Assembly: GCF_036231905.1 (NCBI RefSeq)
Contig: NZ_JAZARE010000005.1
Coordinates: 391,875-455,874 of the forward strand
Direction of reading: 5' to 3'
Length of the DNA stretch: 64,000 nt
DNA from: CAMLIZ01 sp036231905
GTDB lineage: Bacteria; Pseudomonadota; Gammaproteobacteria; Burkholderiales; Burkholderiaceae_C
The notes beneath the pieces are model-generated. The model made no database searches and had not been told where the DNA came from. It worked only from the letters and a program-made list of their open reading frames with translations. A program made the translations under genes and the position numbers. The number at the start of each line of letters is the position of its first letter. Within the stretch, counting starts at the first letter, position 1. Shown here one piece after another: positions 8,216 to 16,391 of the stretch.

Positions 8216-8992
8216 ATGAACAGCATCCGAACCCGATTGCTGCCCTGGCTGCTGCCCATCCTGCTGCTCACGGCCTGGGAGGTGTCCGCGCGCGCCGGCT
8301 GGCTGTCCACCCGCGTGCTGCCGGAGCCGCTGGCCGTGCTGGAGGCGCTGGCGCGCCTGCTGCGGTCGGGCGAGCTCTGGCAGCACGTGCGCACCAGCAC
8401 CTGGCGCGCGCTCAGCGGCCTGGGCATCGGCGGGGGGCTCGGCCTGGCGCTGGGCCTGCTCACCGGCAGCTTCCGCAGCGCGGAGACCCTGCTGGACACC
8501 ACGGTGCAGATGGTGCGCAACATCCCGGCCCTGGCGCTGGTGCCGCTGGTGATCCTGTGGTTCGGCATCGACGAGACGGCCAAGCTGTTCCTGGTGGCGG
8601 TGGGCGTGTTCTTCCCGATCTACCTCAACACCTTCCACGGCATCCGCAGCGTGGACCGCGGCCTGATCGAGATGGCGCGCAGCTACGGCGTCACCGGCTG
8701 GGACTTGTATAGGCAAGTCATCCTGCCCGGCGCCTTGCCCAGCATCCTGGTGGGCCTGCGCTTCGCGCTCGGCCTGATGTGGGTGCTGCTGATCGTGGCG
8801 GAGACCGTGTCCGCGCAATCCGGCATCGGCTACATGACGATGAACGCCCGCGAATTCCTGCAGACCGACGTGGTGGTGGTCGGCATCCTGCTCTACGCGC
8901 TGCTGGGCAAGCTGGCGGACACCGGCGCCAAGGGGCTGGAGCGCTGGTGGCTGCGCTGGCACCCGGCGTACCAGGCCCGGGCTGCGGCATGA
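8216..8992 (+). CDS. ssuC: Sulfonate ABC transporter permease SsuC
   Basis: A 258-residue inner-membrane permease of the NitT/TauT type with about six membrane segments. The first is LLPWLLPILLLTAWEVSARAG. The cytoplasmic EAA-like loop that contacts the ATPase is at about 175-195 (GLIEMARSYGVTGWDLYRQVILPGALPSILVGLRFALG). It starts six bases after the ssuD stop. With SsuB it forms the importer fed by the SsuA proteins. Confidence 0.94.
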   Translation: MNSIRTRLLPWLLPILLLTAWEVSARAGWLSTRVLPEPLAVLEALARLLRSGELWQHVRTSTWRALSGLGIGGGLGLALGLLTGSFRSAETLLDTTVQMVRNIPALALVPLVILWFGIDETAKLFLVAVGVFFPIYLNTFHGIRSVDRGLIEMARSYGVTGWDLYRQVILPGALPSILVGLRFALGLMWVLLIVAETVSAQSGIGYMTMNAREFLQTDVVVVGILLYALLGKLADTGAKGLERWWLRWHPAYQARAAA

Positions 8993-9006
8993 GGGAGAGT
9001 CGAACC

Positions 9007-9879
9007 ATGAGCACACTGAGTGAAATCGACCTCGGCCTGCTGGGCCATGTGGCCGGCGAGCGGGCGGCGGCCCCACGCCTGCAGCGCGTGGGTGCACCGC
9101 GCCCGGCCGGCCTGCCGGTGCGACTGAGCGGCGTGCACAAGCGCTACCGGGAGCGCGAGGTGCTGCGCAATGTGCAGCTGTCGCTGGCACCCGGCGAGTT
9201 CGTGGCCCTGGTGGGGCGCAGCGGCTGCGGCAAGAGCACCTTGCTGCGGCTGATCGCCGGCCTGGAAGCCCCCAGCGCGGGCAGCCTCGGCTTCGGCACG
9301 GCGGGGGATGCCGGCCGCGACGACGTGCGCATCATGTTCCAGGACGCACGGCTGCTGCCCTGGAAGCGGGTGATCGACAACGTGGCACTCGGGTTGTCGG
9401 GTGAGGATGCGCTGCCACGCGCCCGCGAGGCGCTGGCGCAGGTGGGCCTGGCCGACCGCGCGCACGAATGGCCGGCGGTGCTGTCGGGCGGCCAGCGCCA
9501 GCGTGTGGCCTTAGCCCGCGCCCTGGTGCACCGCCCTCGCCTGCTGCTGCTGGACGAGCCGCTGGGCGCGCTGGATGCGCTCACCCGCATCGAGATGCAT
9601 GCACTCATCGAACGGCTGTGGCTGCAGCACGGTTTCACCGCCCTGCTGGTGACACACGACGTGGCCGAGGCGGTGTCGCTGGCCGACAGGGTGCTGCTGA
9701 TCGAGGACCACCAGGTCGCCCTCGACGAACCGGTGCCCATCGCACGGCCGCGCTCACGTGCGCATGCCGGCTTTGCGGCGCTGGAGAACCGGGTGCTGCA
9801 GCGGGTGTTGCGACAGCCCGAGATCGAGCCACAGCGCGCCGAACCAATCACGGTGCCGCAGCTGCGCTGGGCCGTGTGA
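9007..9879 (+). CDS. ssuB: Sulfonate ABC transporter ATP-binding protein SsuB
   Basis: A 290-residue ABC ATPase. Walker A is GRSGCGKST at about residues 71-79, the signature is LSGGQRQRVALARAL, Walker B is LLLLDEPLGALD and the switch histidine is in LLVTHDVAEAV. The Q-loop reads IMFQDARLLPWKRV, which is typical of the NitT/SsuB/TauB group. A longer N-terminal extension of about 38 residues precedes the domain. A GAGAG ribosome site lies ahead of the ATG. It is the last gene of the main ssu unit; a fresh upstream element precedes ssuF. Confidence 0.94.
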   Translation: MSTLSEIDLGLLGHVAGERAAAPRLQRVGAPRPAGLPVRLSGVHKRYREREVLRNVQLSLAPGEFVALVGRSGCGKSTLLRLIAGLEAPSAGSLGFGTAGDAGRDDVRIMFQDARLLPWKRVIDNVALGLSGEDALPRAREALAQVGLADRAHEWPAVLSGGQRQRVALARALVHRPRLLLLDEPLGALDALTRIEMHALIERLWLQHGFTALLVTHDVAEAVSLADRVLLIEDHQVALDEPVPIARPRSRAHAGFAALENRVLQRVLRQPEIEPQRAEPITVPQLRWAV

Positions 9880-9915
9880 GCTGAGCTCTCATGCGGGCAA
9901 CGCATGTGCAGTCGC

Positions 9916-9930
9916 GATTTGATTCGTTCC
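9916..9930 (+). promoter_or_regulatory. Putative sulfur-regulon operator upstream of ssuF
   Basis: The 15-mer GATTTGATTCGTTCC ends 71 bp before the ssuF start. It shares its last ten bases, GATTCGTTCC, with the element before ssuE. Its presence here suggests that ssuF and the next gene can be transcribed separately from ssuEADCB. A GATAAC hexamer about 17 bp downstream is a possible -10. The assignment rests only on the repeat and its spacing. Confidence 0.42.
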
Positions 9931-10001
9931 CCGTGGGCACCCAGGCCGATAACGTCACCATCACGCCAAACCAGGCGCATCACCCCCAGGAAAACAAAGC
10001 C

Positions 10002-10220
10002 ATGAGCATCACCGCCATCAACGTGCGCAACCAGTTCCGCGGCAAGGTCAGGGAGGTCATCGAGGGCCCGGTCGTGTCCGAGGTCGATGTGGAAACGCCC
10101 GCCGGCCTGATCATCACCTCGGTGATCACCACCCGCTCCGTCAAGGAGCTGGGCCTCAAGCCCGGCAAGGACGTCATCGCCCTGGTGAAGTCCACCGAAG
10201 TGTCCCTGGCCACGCTTTGA
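10002..10220 (+). CDS. ssuF: Molbindin-like Mop-domain protein SsuF
   Basis: A 72-residue single Mop/TOBE domain. The pattern NVRNQFRGKVREVIEGPVVSEVDVETPAG...ITSVITTRSVKELGLKPGKDVIALVKSTEV is that of small molybdopterin/molybdate-binding proteins. Such a protein, SsuF, occurs in Pseudomonas putida ssu clusters, where it is required for growth on sulfonates; its precise biochemical role is unsettled. Here it is preceded by its own operator-like element and followed after 7 bp by a hydrolase gene. Cytoplasmic, probably oligomeric. Confidence 0.9.
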   Translation: MSITAINVRNQFRGKVREVIEGPVVSEVDVETPAGLIITSVITTRSVKELGLKPGKDVIALVKSTEVSLATL

Positions 10221-10227
10221 CACTGCC

Positions 10228-10821
10228 ATGGCCGGCTGCCGCTGCTCCACCCCCTTGCTCGTGATCCCGGGCCTGGACGACAGCGGCCCGGCTCACTGGC
10301 AAAGCTGGCTGCAGGCCCAGCACAAGGATGCAGTGCGTGTGACCCAGCACGACTGGTCCACGCCGGACCTGGACCGCTGGGCCGCCCGCATCGCGGCCAC
10401 GGTGGATCGCCACGGCAGTGGGCCCTGGGTGGCGGTGGCGCACAGCTTCGGCGTGCTGGCGCTGATGCGCTGCCTGCAGCTGCACCCCGGCACGCCGGTG
10501 GCCGCCGCCTTGCTGGTGGCGCCGGCCGAGCCGGACAAGTTCGGCGTGGCGGGACTCCTGCCCCATGGCCGCCTGGCCATTCCGAGCACGCTCATCGCCA
10601 GCGACACCGACCCGTGGATGACCGCGGCCAGCACGCGGCGCTGGGCCGCCCGCTGGGGCAGCCACTGGCTGACCCTGGGCGATGCCGGACACATCAATGC
10701 CGAGGCCGGTTTCGGCCCGCTGCCGCTGGCCCAGCGCTGGGTGGTGAGCACGCAGCAGCGCCTGCAGCGGGCGCGGCGGCCCGTGCGGGCGTCCGTGGCG
10801 GAGTGGTCCTTCGCGATCTGA
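10228..10821 (+). CDS. RBBP9/YdeN-type serine hydrolase
   Basis: A 197-residue alpha/beta hydrolase of the small RBBP9/YdeN family. The N-terminal strand LLVIPGLDDSGPAHWQSWL is the family hallmark. The nucleophile lies in VAVAHSFGVLALMRC, the acid in LIASDTDPWM and the histidine in LGDAGHIN, giving a Ser-Asp-His triad. The substrate is not known. Its position directly behind ssuF and before sbp suggests a role in sulfur-source use, perhaps hydrolysis of a sulfur ester, which is inference. Confidence 0.85.
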   Translation: MAGCRCSTPLLVIPGLDDSGPAHWQSWLQAQHKDAVRVTQHDWSTPDLDRWAARIAATVDRHGSGPWVAVAHSFGVLALMRCLQLHPGTPVAAALLVAPAEPDKFGVAGLLPHGRLAIPSTLIASDTDPWMTAASTRRWAARWGSHWLTLGDAGHINAEAGFGPLPLAQRWVVSTQQRLQRARRPVRASVAEWSFAI

Positions 10822-10891
10822 GCGCCATCCCTCATCAACGGGGGCGCGGGTGGCTGGCAACGGCTTGCGCGTTTTGCGCATGTCGATGGGC

Positions 10892-10906
10892 GCATTCATT
10901 CGTTCG
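10892..10906 (+). promoter_or_regulatory. Putative sulfur-regulon operator upstream of sbp
   Basis: The 15-mer GCATTCATTCGTTCG ends 60 bp before the sbp start codon and matches the elements before ssuE and ssuF in the core ATTCGTTC. The surrounding intergenic region (10822-10966) contains GTAGCAT about 19 bp downstream as a possible -10. No other obvious signal was seen in this gap. Confidence 0.4.
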
Positions 10907-10966
10907 TCGTTGGGGTAACCGTTCGTAGCATCGGTCCCCATCCCAGAACTCGAATGGCTGCTTCCC

Positions 10967-11968
10967 ATGAACGCCCCCCGTTTGCTGCTCGGCCTGGCAC
11001 TGGCCGCCGCCTCCCTGGCCACCCACGCCAAGGACATCACCCTGCTCAATGTGTCGTATGACCCGACCCGCGAGCTCTACCAGGACGTGAACACCGGCTT
11101 CGCCAAGGCCTGGAAAGCCAAGACCGGCGACACCGTCACCATCAAGGCATCTCATGGCGGCTCTGGCAAGCAGGCCCGTTCGGTGATCGACGGCCTCGAA
11201 GCCGACGTCGTCACCCTGGCGCTGGCCTACGACATCGACGAGATCGCCGACAAGGCCAAGCTGCTGCCGGCCGACTGGCAGAAGCGCCTGCAGCACAACA
11301 GCTCGCCCTACACCTCCACCATCGTGTTCCTGGTACGCAAGGGCAACCCCAAGGGCATCAAGGACTGGGACGACCTCATCAAGCCCGGCGTGGCGGTGAT
11401 CACGCCCAACCCCAAGACCTCCGGCGGCGCACGCTGGAACTACCTGGCCGCCTGGGGCTATGCGCAGCGCAAGGCCGGCGGCTCGGAGGCCAAGGCGCAG
11501 GAGTTCGTCGGCAAGCTGTACGCGAACGTGCCGGTGCTGGACTCCGGCGCGCGCGGCGCCACCACCACGTTCGTGGAACGCGGCATCGGCGACGTGCTGC
11601 TGGCCTGGGAGAACGAGGCCCTGCTGGCGCTGAAGGAGCTGGGCCCGGACAAGTTCGAGATCGTGGCGCCGTCGGTGAGCATCCTGGCCGAGCCCCCGGT
11701 CGCGGTGGTGGACAAGGTGGTGGACAAGCGCGGCACCCGCGCGGCGGCCCAGGCCTACCTCGAATACCTGTACTCGCCCGAAGGCCAGGACCTGATCGGC
11801 CAGAACTACTACCGCCCGGTGGACCCCAAGGCCGCGCAGAAGTACGTCAAACAGTTCCCGACGCTGAAGCTGTTCACCATCGATGAAGCGTTCGGCGGCT
11901 GGAGCAAGGCGCAGAAGACGCACTTCGCCGACGGCGGGGTCTTCGACAAGATCTACACGAAGCGCTGA
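10967..11968 (+). CDS. sbp: Sulfate/thiosulfate ABC transporter substrate-binding protein
   Basis: A 333-residue periplasmic protein with a short signal peptide (MNAPRLLLGLALAAASLATHAK). Mature-part motifs are those of Sbp/CysP: LLNVSYDPTRELYQDVN, ASHGGSGKQARSVIDGLEADVVTLALA, NPKTSGGARWNYLAAWGYA and DSGARGATTTFVERGIGDVLLAWENEA. The final YLYSPEGQDLIGQNYYRP is also conserved. It heads the sbp-cysT-cysW-cysA operon for sulfate uptake. From sequence alone sulfate and thiosulfate specificity cannot be separated. Confidence 0.95.
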   Translation: MNAPRLLLGLALAAASLATHAKDITLLNVSYDPTRELYQDVNTGFAKAWKAKTGDTVTIKASHGGSGKQARSVIDGLEADVVTLALAYDIDEIADKAKLLPADWQKRLQHNSSPYTSTIVFLVRKGNPKGIKDWDDLIKPGVAVITPNPKTSGGARWNYLAAWGYAQRKAGGSEAKAQEFVGKLYANVPVLDSGARGATTTFVERGIGDVLLAWENEALLALKELGPDKFEIVAPSVSILAEPPVAVVDKVVDKRGTRAAAQAYLEYLYSPEGQDLIGQNYYRPVDPKAAQKYVKQFPTLKLFTIDEAFGGWSKAQKTHFADGGVFDKIYTKR

Positions 11969-11981
11969 ACCGGACTTGCCC

Positions 11982-12815
11982 GTGAACGGCCATCTCCTGC
12001 TCAAGCGCCACACCGTGCTGCCGGGCTTCAACCTGGCGCTCGGCTTCACCGTGCTGTACCTCAGCCTGGTGGTGCTGGTGCCCCTGTCGGCCACCTTCCT
12101 GCGCGCGGCCACCATGACCTGGCCGGCGTTCTGGGACGCGGTGTCCTCGCCGCGCGTGGTGGCCTCCTACCGGCTCACCTTCGGCGCCTCGTTTGCGGCG
12201 GCGCTGGTGAACGCGGTGTTCGGCGTGCTGATCGCCTGGGTGCTGGTGCGCTACGACTTCCCGTTCAAGCGCCTGGTGGATGCGCTGGTGGACCTGCCGT
12301 TTGCGCTGCCCACTGCGGTGGCCGGCATCACGCTGAGTGCCATCTACGCCACCAACGGCTGGGTCGGCCAGTGGTTCGCGCCGTTCAAGATCGCCTACAC
12401 CCCGCTGGGGGTTTTCGTCGCGCTGCTGTTCATCGGCCTGCCCTTCGTCGTGCGCACCCTGCAGCCGGTGCTGGAGGACGTGTCGGCCGAGCTGGAAGAA
12501 GCCGCCGCCACGCTGGGCGCGAGCCGCTGGCAGACCTTCACACGGGTGATCTTTCCCTCTATCACCCCGGCACTGCTCACCGGCTTTGCGTTGGCCTTCG
12601 CGCGCGCGCTGGGTGAATACGGCAGCGTGATCTTCATCGCCGGCAACCTGCCGATGGTGTCGGAGATCACGCCGCTGCTGATCATCAGCAAGCTGGAGCA
12701 GTACGACGTGAGCGGCGCCACCGCCATCGCGGTAGTGATGCTGCTGATGAGCTTTGCAATGCTGCTGCTGGTCAACCTGCTGCAGGCATGGGCGCGCAAG
12801 CGCCAGGGGATGTGA
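11982..12815 (+). CDS. cysT: Sulfate ABC transporter permease CysT
   Basis: A 277-residue permease starting at the GTG at 11982 (VNGHLLLKRHTVLPG). An upstream in-frame ATG would add 33 Arg/Ser-rich residues overlapping sbp and is unlikely. CysT hallmarks include LPGFNLALGFTVLYLSLVVLVPL, VDALVDLPFALPTAVAGITLSAIYA and the EAA loop SAELEEAAATLGASRWQTFTRVIFPSITPALLTGFALAFARALGEYGSV. It has about six membrane segments. Thirteen bases separate it from sbp and two from cysW. Confidence 0.93.
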   Translation: MNGHLLLKRHTVLPGFNLALGFTVLYLSLVVLVPLSATFLRAATMTWPAFWDAVSSPRVVASYRLTFGASFAAALVNAVFGVLIAWVLVRYDFPFKRLVDALVDLPFALPTAVAGITLSAIYATNGWVGQWFAPFKIAYTPLGVFVALLFIGLPFVVRTLQPVLEDVSAELEEAAATLGASRWQTFTRVIFPSITPALLTGFALAFARALGEYGSVIFIAGNLPMVSEITPLLIISKLEQYDVSGATAIAVVMLLMSFAMLLLVNLLQAWARKRQGM

Positions 12816-12817
12816 GC

Positions 12818-13732
12818 ATGAGTGCCGTCCTGCCCGTATCCACCCCCGTGCCCCTGCCGGGCCGCGCCGATGACAGCCGGCCGAAGGACCTGCGCTCGGC
12901 CACCAGCGAAGCGCCCTGGGTGCGCCGCCTGCTGATCGGCATCGCGCTGCTGTTCCTGACGCTGTTCCTGTTCCTGCCGCTGGTGTCGGTGTTCGTCGAG
13001 GCCTTCAAGAAGGGTGTCGAGGTCTATCTGGCCGCCATCACCGAAGACGACGCGGTGTCGGCGATCAAGCTCACCCTGATCGCGGCCGGCATCTCGGTGC
13101 CGCTGAACCTGGTGTTCGGCGTGGCCGCGGCCTGGTGCATCGCCAAGTTCGACTTCCGCGGCAAGAGCGTGCTGCTCACGCTGATCGACCTGCCGTTCTC
13201 GGTGAGCCCGGTGATCGCCGGCCTGATCTACGTGCTGGTGTTCGGCCTGCAGGGCTGGTTGGGCGAGAGCCTGCGCGACCACGACATGAAGATCATCTTC
13301 GCGGTGCCGGGCATCGTGCTGGCCACCCTCTTCGTGACCTTTCCGTTCGTCGCGCGCGAACTGATCCCGCTGATGCAGGCGCAGGGCACCGAGCAGGAGG
13401 AAGCGGCCCGCGTGCTGGGCGCCTCCGGCTGGCAGATCTTCTGGCGCGTGACCATGCCCAACATCAAGTGGGCGCTGCTGTATGGCGTGATCCTGTGCAA
13501 CGCACGCGCCATGGGCGAGTTCGGTGCGGTGTCGGTGGTGTCCGGCCACATCCGCGGCCAGACCAACACCATGCCGCTGCACATCGAGATCCTCTACAAC
13601 GAGTACCAGTTCGCGGCCGCCTTTGCGGTGGCCTCGCTGCTGGCCGGGCTGGCGCTGTTGACGCTGGTGCTGAAGTACATCGTCGAGCAGCGCGTGAAGG
13701 CGCAGAAGAAAGGCATTCAACATGAGCATTGA
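12818..13732 (+). CDS. cysW: Sulfate ABC transporter permease CysW
   Basis: A 304-residue permease starting at the ATG at 12818, two bases after the cysT stop. The family blocks ITEDDAVSAIKLTLIAAGISVPLNLVFGVAAAW and FDFRGKSVLLTLIDLPFSVSPVIAGLIYVL are clear. The EAA loop is EQEEAARVLGASGWQIFWRVTMPNIKWALLYGV, followed by NARAMGEFGAVSVVSGHIRG. It pairs with CysT in the sulfate importer. The last codons overlap the start of cysA by 11 bp. Confidence 0.94.
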   Translation: MSAVLPVSTPVPLPGRADDSRPKDLRSATSEAPWVRRLLIGIALLFLTLFLFLPLVSVFVEAFKKGVEVYLAAITEDDAVSAIKLTLIAAGISVPLNLVFGVAAAWCIAKFDFRGKSVLLTLIDLPFSVSPVIAGLIYVLVFGLQGWLGESLRDHDMKIIFAVPGIVLATLFVTFPFVARELIPLMQAQGTEQEEAARVLGASGWQIFWRVTMPNIKWALLYGVILCNARAMGEFGAVSVVSGHIRGQTNTMPLHIEILYNEYQFAAAFAVASLLAGLALLTLVLKYIVEQRVKAQKKGIQHEH

Positions 13733-14762
13733 AGTGCGCGGCCTGCGCAAGGCCTTTGGCAGCACCGTGGTCTGCGACAACCTCAACCTCGACATCCCGG
13801 CCGGTGAACTGGTGGCGCTGCTCGGGCCGTCGGGCTCTGGCAAGACCTCGCTGCTGCGCATCATCGCCGGGCTGGAGCAGCCCGATGCGGGCGAAGTGCG
13901 CTTCCATGGCGAAGACGCCACCCGCACCGATGTGCGCGAGCGCCAGGTGGGCTTCGTGTTCCAGCACTACGCGCTGTTCGCCCACATGACGATCTTCGAG
14001 AACGTGGCGTTCGGCCTTCGCGTGCGCCCCAAGGCCACGCGGCCGAGCAACGCGGAGATCACACGCAAGGTGACCGAGCTGCTCAAGCTGGTGCAGCTGG
14101 ACTGGATCGCCGACCGCTATCCGCACCAGCTCTCCGGTGGCCAGCGCCAGCGCATCGCCCTCGCGCGCGCGCTCGCAGTGGAGCCCAAGGTGCTGCTGCT
14201 GGACGAGCCTTTCGGTGCGCTGGACGCCAAGGTGCGCAAGGACCTGCGGCGCTGGCTGCGCCGCCTGCACGACGAGATGCACATCACCAGCGTGTTCGTC
14301 ACCCACGACCAGGAAGAGGCGCTGGAAGTGGCCGACCGGGTGGTGGTGATGAACCAGGGCCGCATCGAGCAACAGGGCGCGCCCGACGAGGTGTACGACC
14401 ACCCCGCCACGCCCTTCGTGCTGCAGTTCCTGGGCGACGTGAACCTGTTCCATGGCCGCTTCGGCCACGGGCCGGGTGCGGCCGACGGTGCGCAGCCGGT
14501 CAGCTATGTGCGGCCGCATGAGCTGCAGGTGCTGGCCGAGCCGCAGGATGGCAGCCTGGAGGCCGTGCTGTCGCAGGCGCTCACGGTCGGCCCGCAGACG
14601 CGGCTGGAATTCAAGCGCGTGGACGACGGCAGCTACATCGACGTGGAAGTCACCCGCAGCGAATACCAGCGCCTGCGCGAGCAGCTCGGCCTGAAGGCCG
14701 GCAGCACGGTGCACCTGAAGCCGCGCAAGGTCACCCGCTTCGAGGAAGCCGCGCATACCTGA
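13722..14762 (+). CDS. cysA: Sulfate ABC transporter ATP-binding protein CysA
   Basis: A 346-residue ABC ATPase. It has Walker A GPSGSGKTS, Q-loop VGFVFQHYALFAHMTIFENVAFGLRV, signature LSGGQRQRIALARALAVEPKVLLLDEPFGALDAKVRKDLRRWLR and switch VFVTHDQEEAL. The C-terminal 110 residues form the TOBE-like regulatory domain (VSYVRPHELQVLAEP). CysA energises sulfate/thiosulfate import with CysT and CysW. It is the last gene of the operon; a hairpin-forming sequence follows its stop. Confidence 0.95.
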   Translation: MSIEVRGLRKAFGSTVVCDNLNLDIPAGELVALLGPSGSGKTSLLRIIAGLEQPDAGEVRFHGEDATRTDVRERQVGFVFQHYALFAHMTIFENVAFGLRVRPKATRPSNAEITRKVTELLKLVQLDWIADRYPHQLSGGQRQRIALARALAVEPKVLLLDEPFGALDAKVRKDLRRWLRRLHDEMHITSVFVTHDQEEALEVADRVVVMNQGRIEQQGAPDEVYDHPATPFVLQFLGDVNLFHGRFGHGPGAADGAQPVSYVRPHELQVLAEPQDGSLEAVLSQALTVGPQTRLEFKRVDDGSYIDVEVTRSEYQRLREQLGLKAGSTVHLKPRKVTRFEEAAHT

Positions 14763-14782
14763 GCCGGCCCCGACGGCTTGAA

Positions 14783-14804
14783 GCCCCTGGCCGCCAGCAG
14801 GGGC
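14783..14804 (+). terminator. Hairpin after cysA, possible weak terminator
   Basis: GCCCCTG (14783-14789) and CAGGGGC (14798-14804) can pair as a 7-bp stem with an 8-base loop, 20 bp after the cysA stop. There is no T-tract, so it is at best an attenuator or an mRNA-stabilising hairpin. Confidence 0.3.
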
Positions 14805-14874
14805 ACCACGCTGCCGGCCTGCACGCCGATGCAGGCCGCGTTTATCTTCGGGTCTCCACTTCGAAGGGAGCACC

Positions 14875-15285
14875 ATGAAGTTCTACCGCGGCCGACTGAT
14901 CGACCACATCCACCTGCGTGCGCGTGACCTGGACGCCAGCAAGCGCTTCTACCGCGCCGTGCTGCAGTCGCTGGGCAAGGCAGACGCGATCCGCGAGGCA
15001 CCGGACCACTTCTCCGCCGACGAGCTGTGGATCGACCGGGCCGACGGGCCGGTGTCCAAGGTGCACCTGGCGTTCCAGGCGGCCAGCCAGGAGGCCGTGA
15101 AGGCCTTTTATGACGCGGCACTCGCGGCCGGCGGCGAGGACAACGGCGGCCCCGGCGAACGGCCCTACCACCCCGGCTACTACGGCGCCTTTGTGTTCGA
15201 CCCGGACGGCAACAACATCGAGGCCGTGTACCACGGGCCGTTCACGGCGTCTGCCGAAGCGATCGAGCTGACGCCCAAGACCTGA
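14875..15285 (+). CDS. VOC (glyoxalase/dioxygenase-like) family protein
   Basis: A 136-residue single vicinal-oxygen-chelate domain. It opens with RLIDHIHLRARDLDASKRFYRAVLQSLG and ends with YYGAFVFDPDGNNIEAVYHGP, giving the usual H...E metal ligands (H10-H12 region and E near 123). The sequence resembles glyoxalase/bleomycin-resistance-type lyases of unknown substrate. A GAAGGGAG ribosome site precedes the ATG. It lies between cysA and the convergent cysB; a link to sulfur metabolism is only positional. Confidence 0.85.
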   Translation: MKFYRGRLIDHIHLRARDLDASKRFYRAVLQSLGKADAIREAPDHFSADELWIDRADGPVSKVHLAFQAASQEAVKAFYDAALAAGGEDNGGPGERPYHPGYYGAFVFDPDGNNIEAVYHGPFTASAEAIELTPKT

Positions 15286-15301
15286 TCGCCACGCAAGGCG
15301 C

Positions 15302-16249
15302 TCAGATCTCGAACACCTCGCCCGGCTCGGCCGCCAGTGCCTTGTCCACCACCGCGCGCGTGAGCGGCGCGGCAAAGGTCTGGATGAAGTCGTAGGCGTA
15401 GGTGCGCAGCCAGGTGCCGCGGCGGATGGCCAGGCGGGTCATGTTCACCGCGAACAGGTGGCGCGCGTCGATCGCGCGCAGGTGGCGGTCGCGCTCCTCG
15501 TCGTAGGCGATGGAGGCGACGATGCCCACGCCCAGGCCGAGCTCGACGTACGTCTTGATCACGTCGGCGTCCATCGCGGTGAGCACGAGGTTGGCTTCCA
15601 GGCCCTGGCGCTTGAAGGCCTCGTCGATGTGCGCACGGCCGGTGTAGCCGGCGTCATAGGTGATGATCGGATAGGCCGCCAGGCGCTGCAGCGTCAGCGG
15701 CTGCTCCTCCTGCAGCAGCGGATGCTCGGGCGGCAGCACCACTGAGTGGGTCCAGCGATAACAGGGCAGCGCCACCAGCTCCGGGTACTGCGTGAGCGCC
15801 TCGGTCGCGATCGCGATGTCGGCCTCGCCGGACAGCAGCATCTCGGCCACCTGGCGCGGCGAGCCCTGGTGCAGGTGCAACACCACGTCGGGATGGCGGC
15901 TGCGGAAGTCGCGCACCGCGGTGGGCAGCGCATACCGCGCCTGGGAGTGCGTGGCCGCGATGGCCAGCTGCCCCTGCCCTTGCGCCGCAAAGTCATCACC
16001 GGCGCGGCGCAGGTTCTCGCAGTCCAGCAGCAGGCGCTCCACGATCGGCAGGATGGTCTCGCCCGGCGGGGTGAGGCCCGTGAGCCGCTTGCCGGCACGC
16101 ACGAAGATCTCCACGCCCAGCTCGTCCTCCAGCTCGCGGATCTGGCGGCTGACGCCCGGCTGCGAGGTGGACAGCACCTGGGCCACCACGGTCAGGTTGA
16201 AGTCCTGGCGCACGGCTTCGCGCACGGAACGGAGTTGCTGGAAATTCAC
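15302..16249 (-). CDS. cysB: CysB-family LysR-type regulator of sulfur assimilation
   Basis: A 315-residue LysR-type transcription factor. The N-terminal winged helix MNFQQLRSVREAVRQDFNLTVVAQVLSTSQPGVSRQIRELEDELGVEIFVR is closely CysB-like. The effector domain contains ATHSQARYALPTAVRDFRSRHPDVVLHLHQGSP, the T-H-S-Q segment that binds sulfate or acetylserine in CysB. It is expected to activate cys and ssu genes under sulfur limitation. Its location at the end of the ssu-cys block makes it the prime candidate for binding the three 15-bp elements upstream of ssuE, ssuF and sbp. A Cbl/SsuR-type paralogue is the alternative. Confidence 0.92.
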   Translation of the reverse strand: MNFQQLRSVREAVRQDFNLTVVAQVLSTSQPGVSRQIRELEDELGVEIFVRAGKRLTGLTPPGETILPIVERLLLDCENLRRAGDDFAAQGQGQLAIAATHSQARYALPTAVRDFRSRHPDVVLHLHQGSPRQVAEMLLSGEADIAIATEALTQYPELVALPCYRWTHSVVLPPEHPLLQEEQPLTLQRLAAYPIITYDAGYTGRAHIDEAFKRQGLEANLVLTAMDADVIKTYVELGLGVGIVASIAYDEERDRHLRAIDARHLFAVNMTRLAIRRGTWLRTYAYDFIQTFAAPLTRAVVDKALAAEPGEVFEI

Positions 16250-16391
16250 GGGGCTAGCCTCGAAAGGCGTTGCAAATGCGATTTGCGCATTTTGGAAGTA
16301 GTGTCTTCATTGAAAAACAACTATTTCCTTCTATCGATAGGTGTTTGGCGCATGTGGCCGAAGACGCGCATCGCTTTTGCCAACCAGCTGC

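Noticed and set aside
6674..9190. An 838-codon minus-strand frame across the ssu operon
   Set aside because: It is antisense to ssuA2, ssuD and ssuC, with a Gln/His/Arg-rich translation and no recognisable domain.
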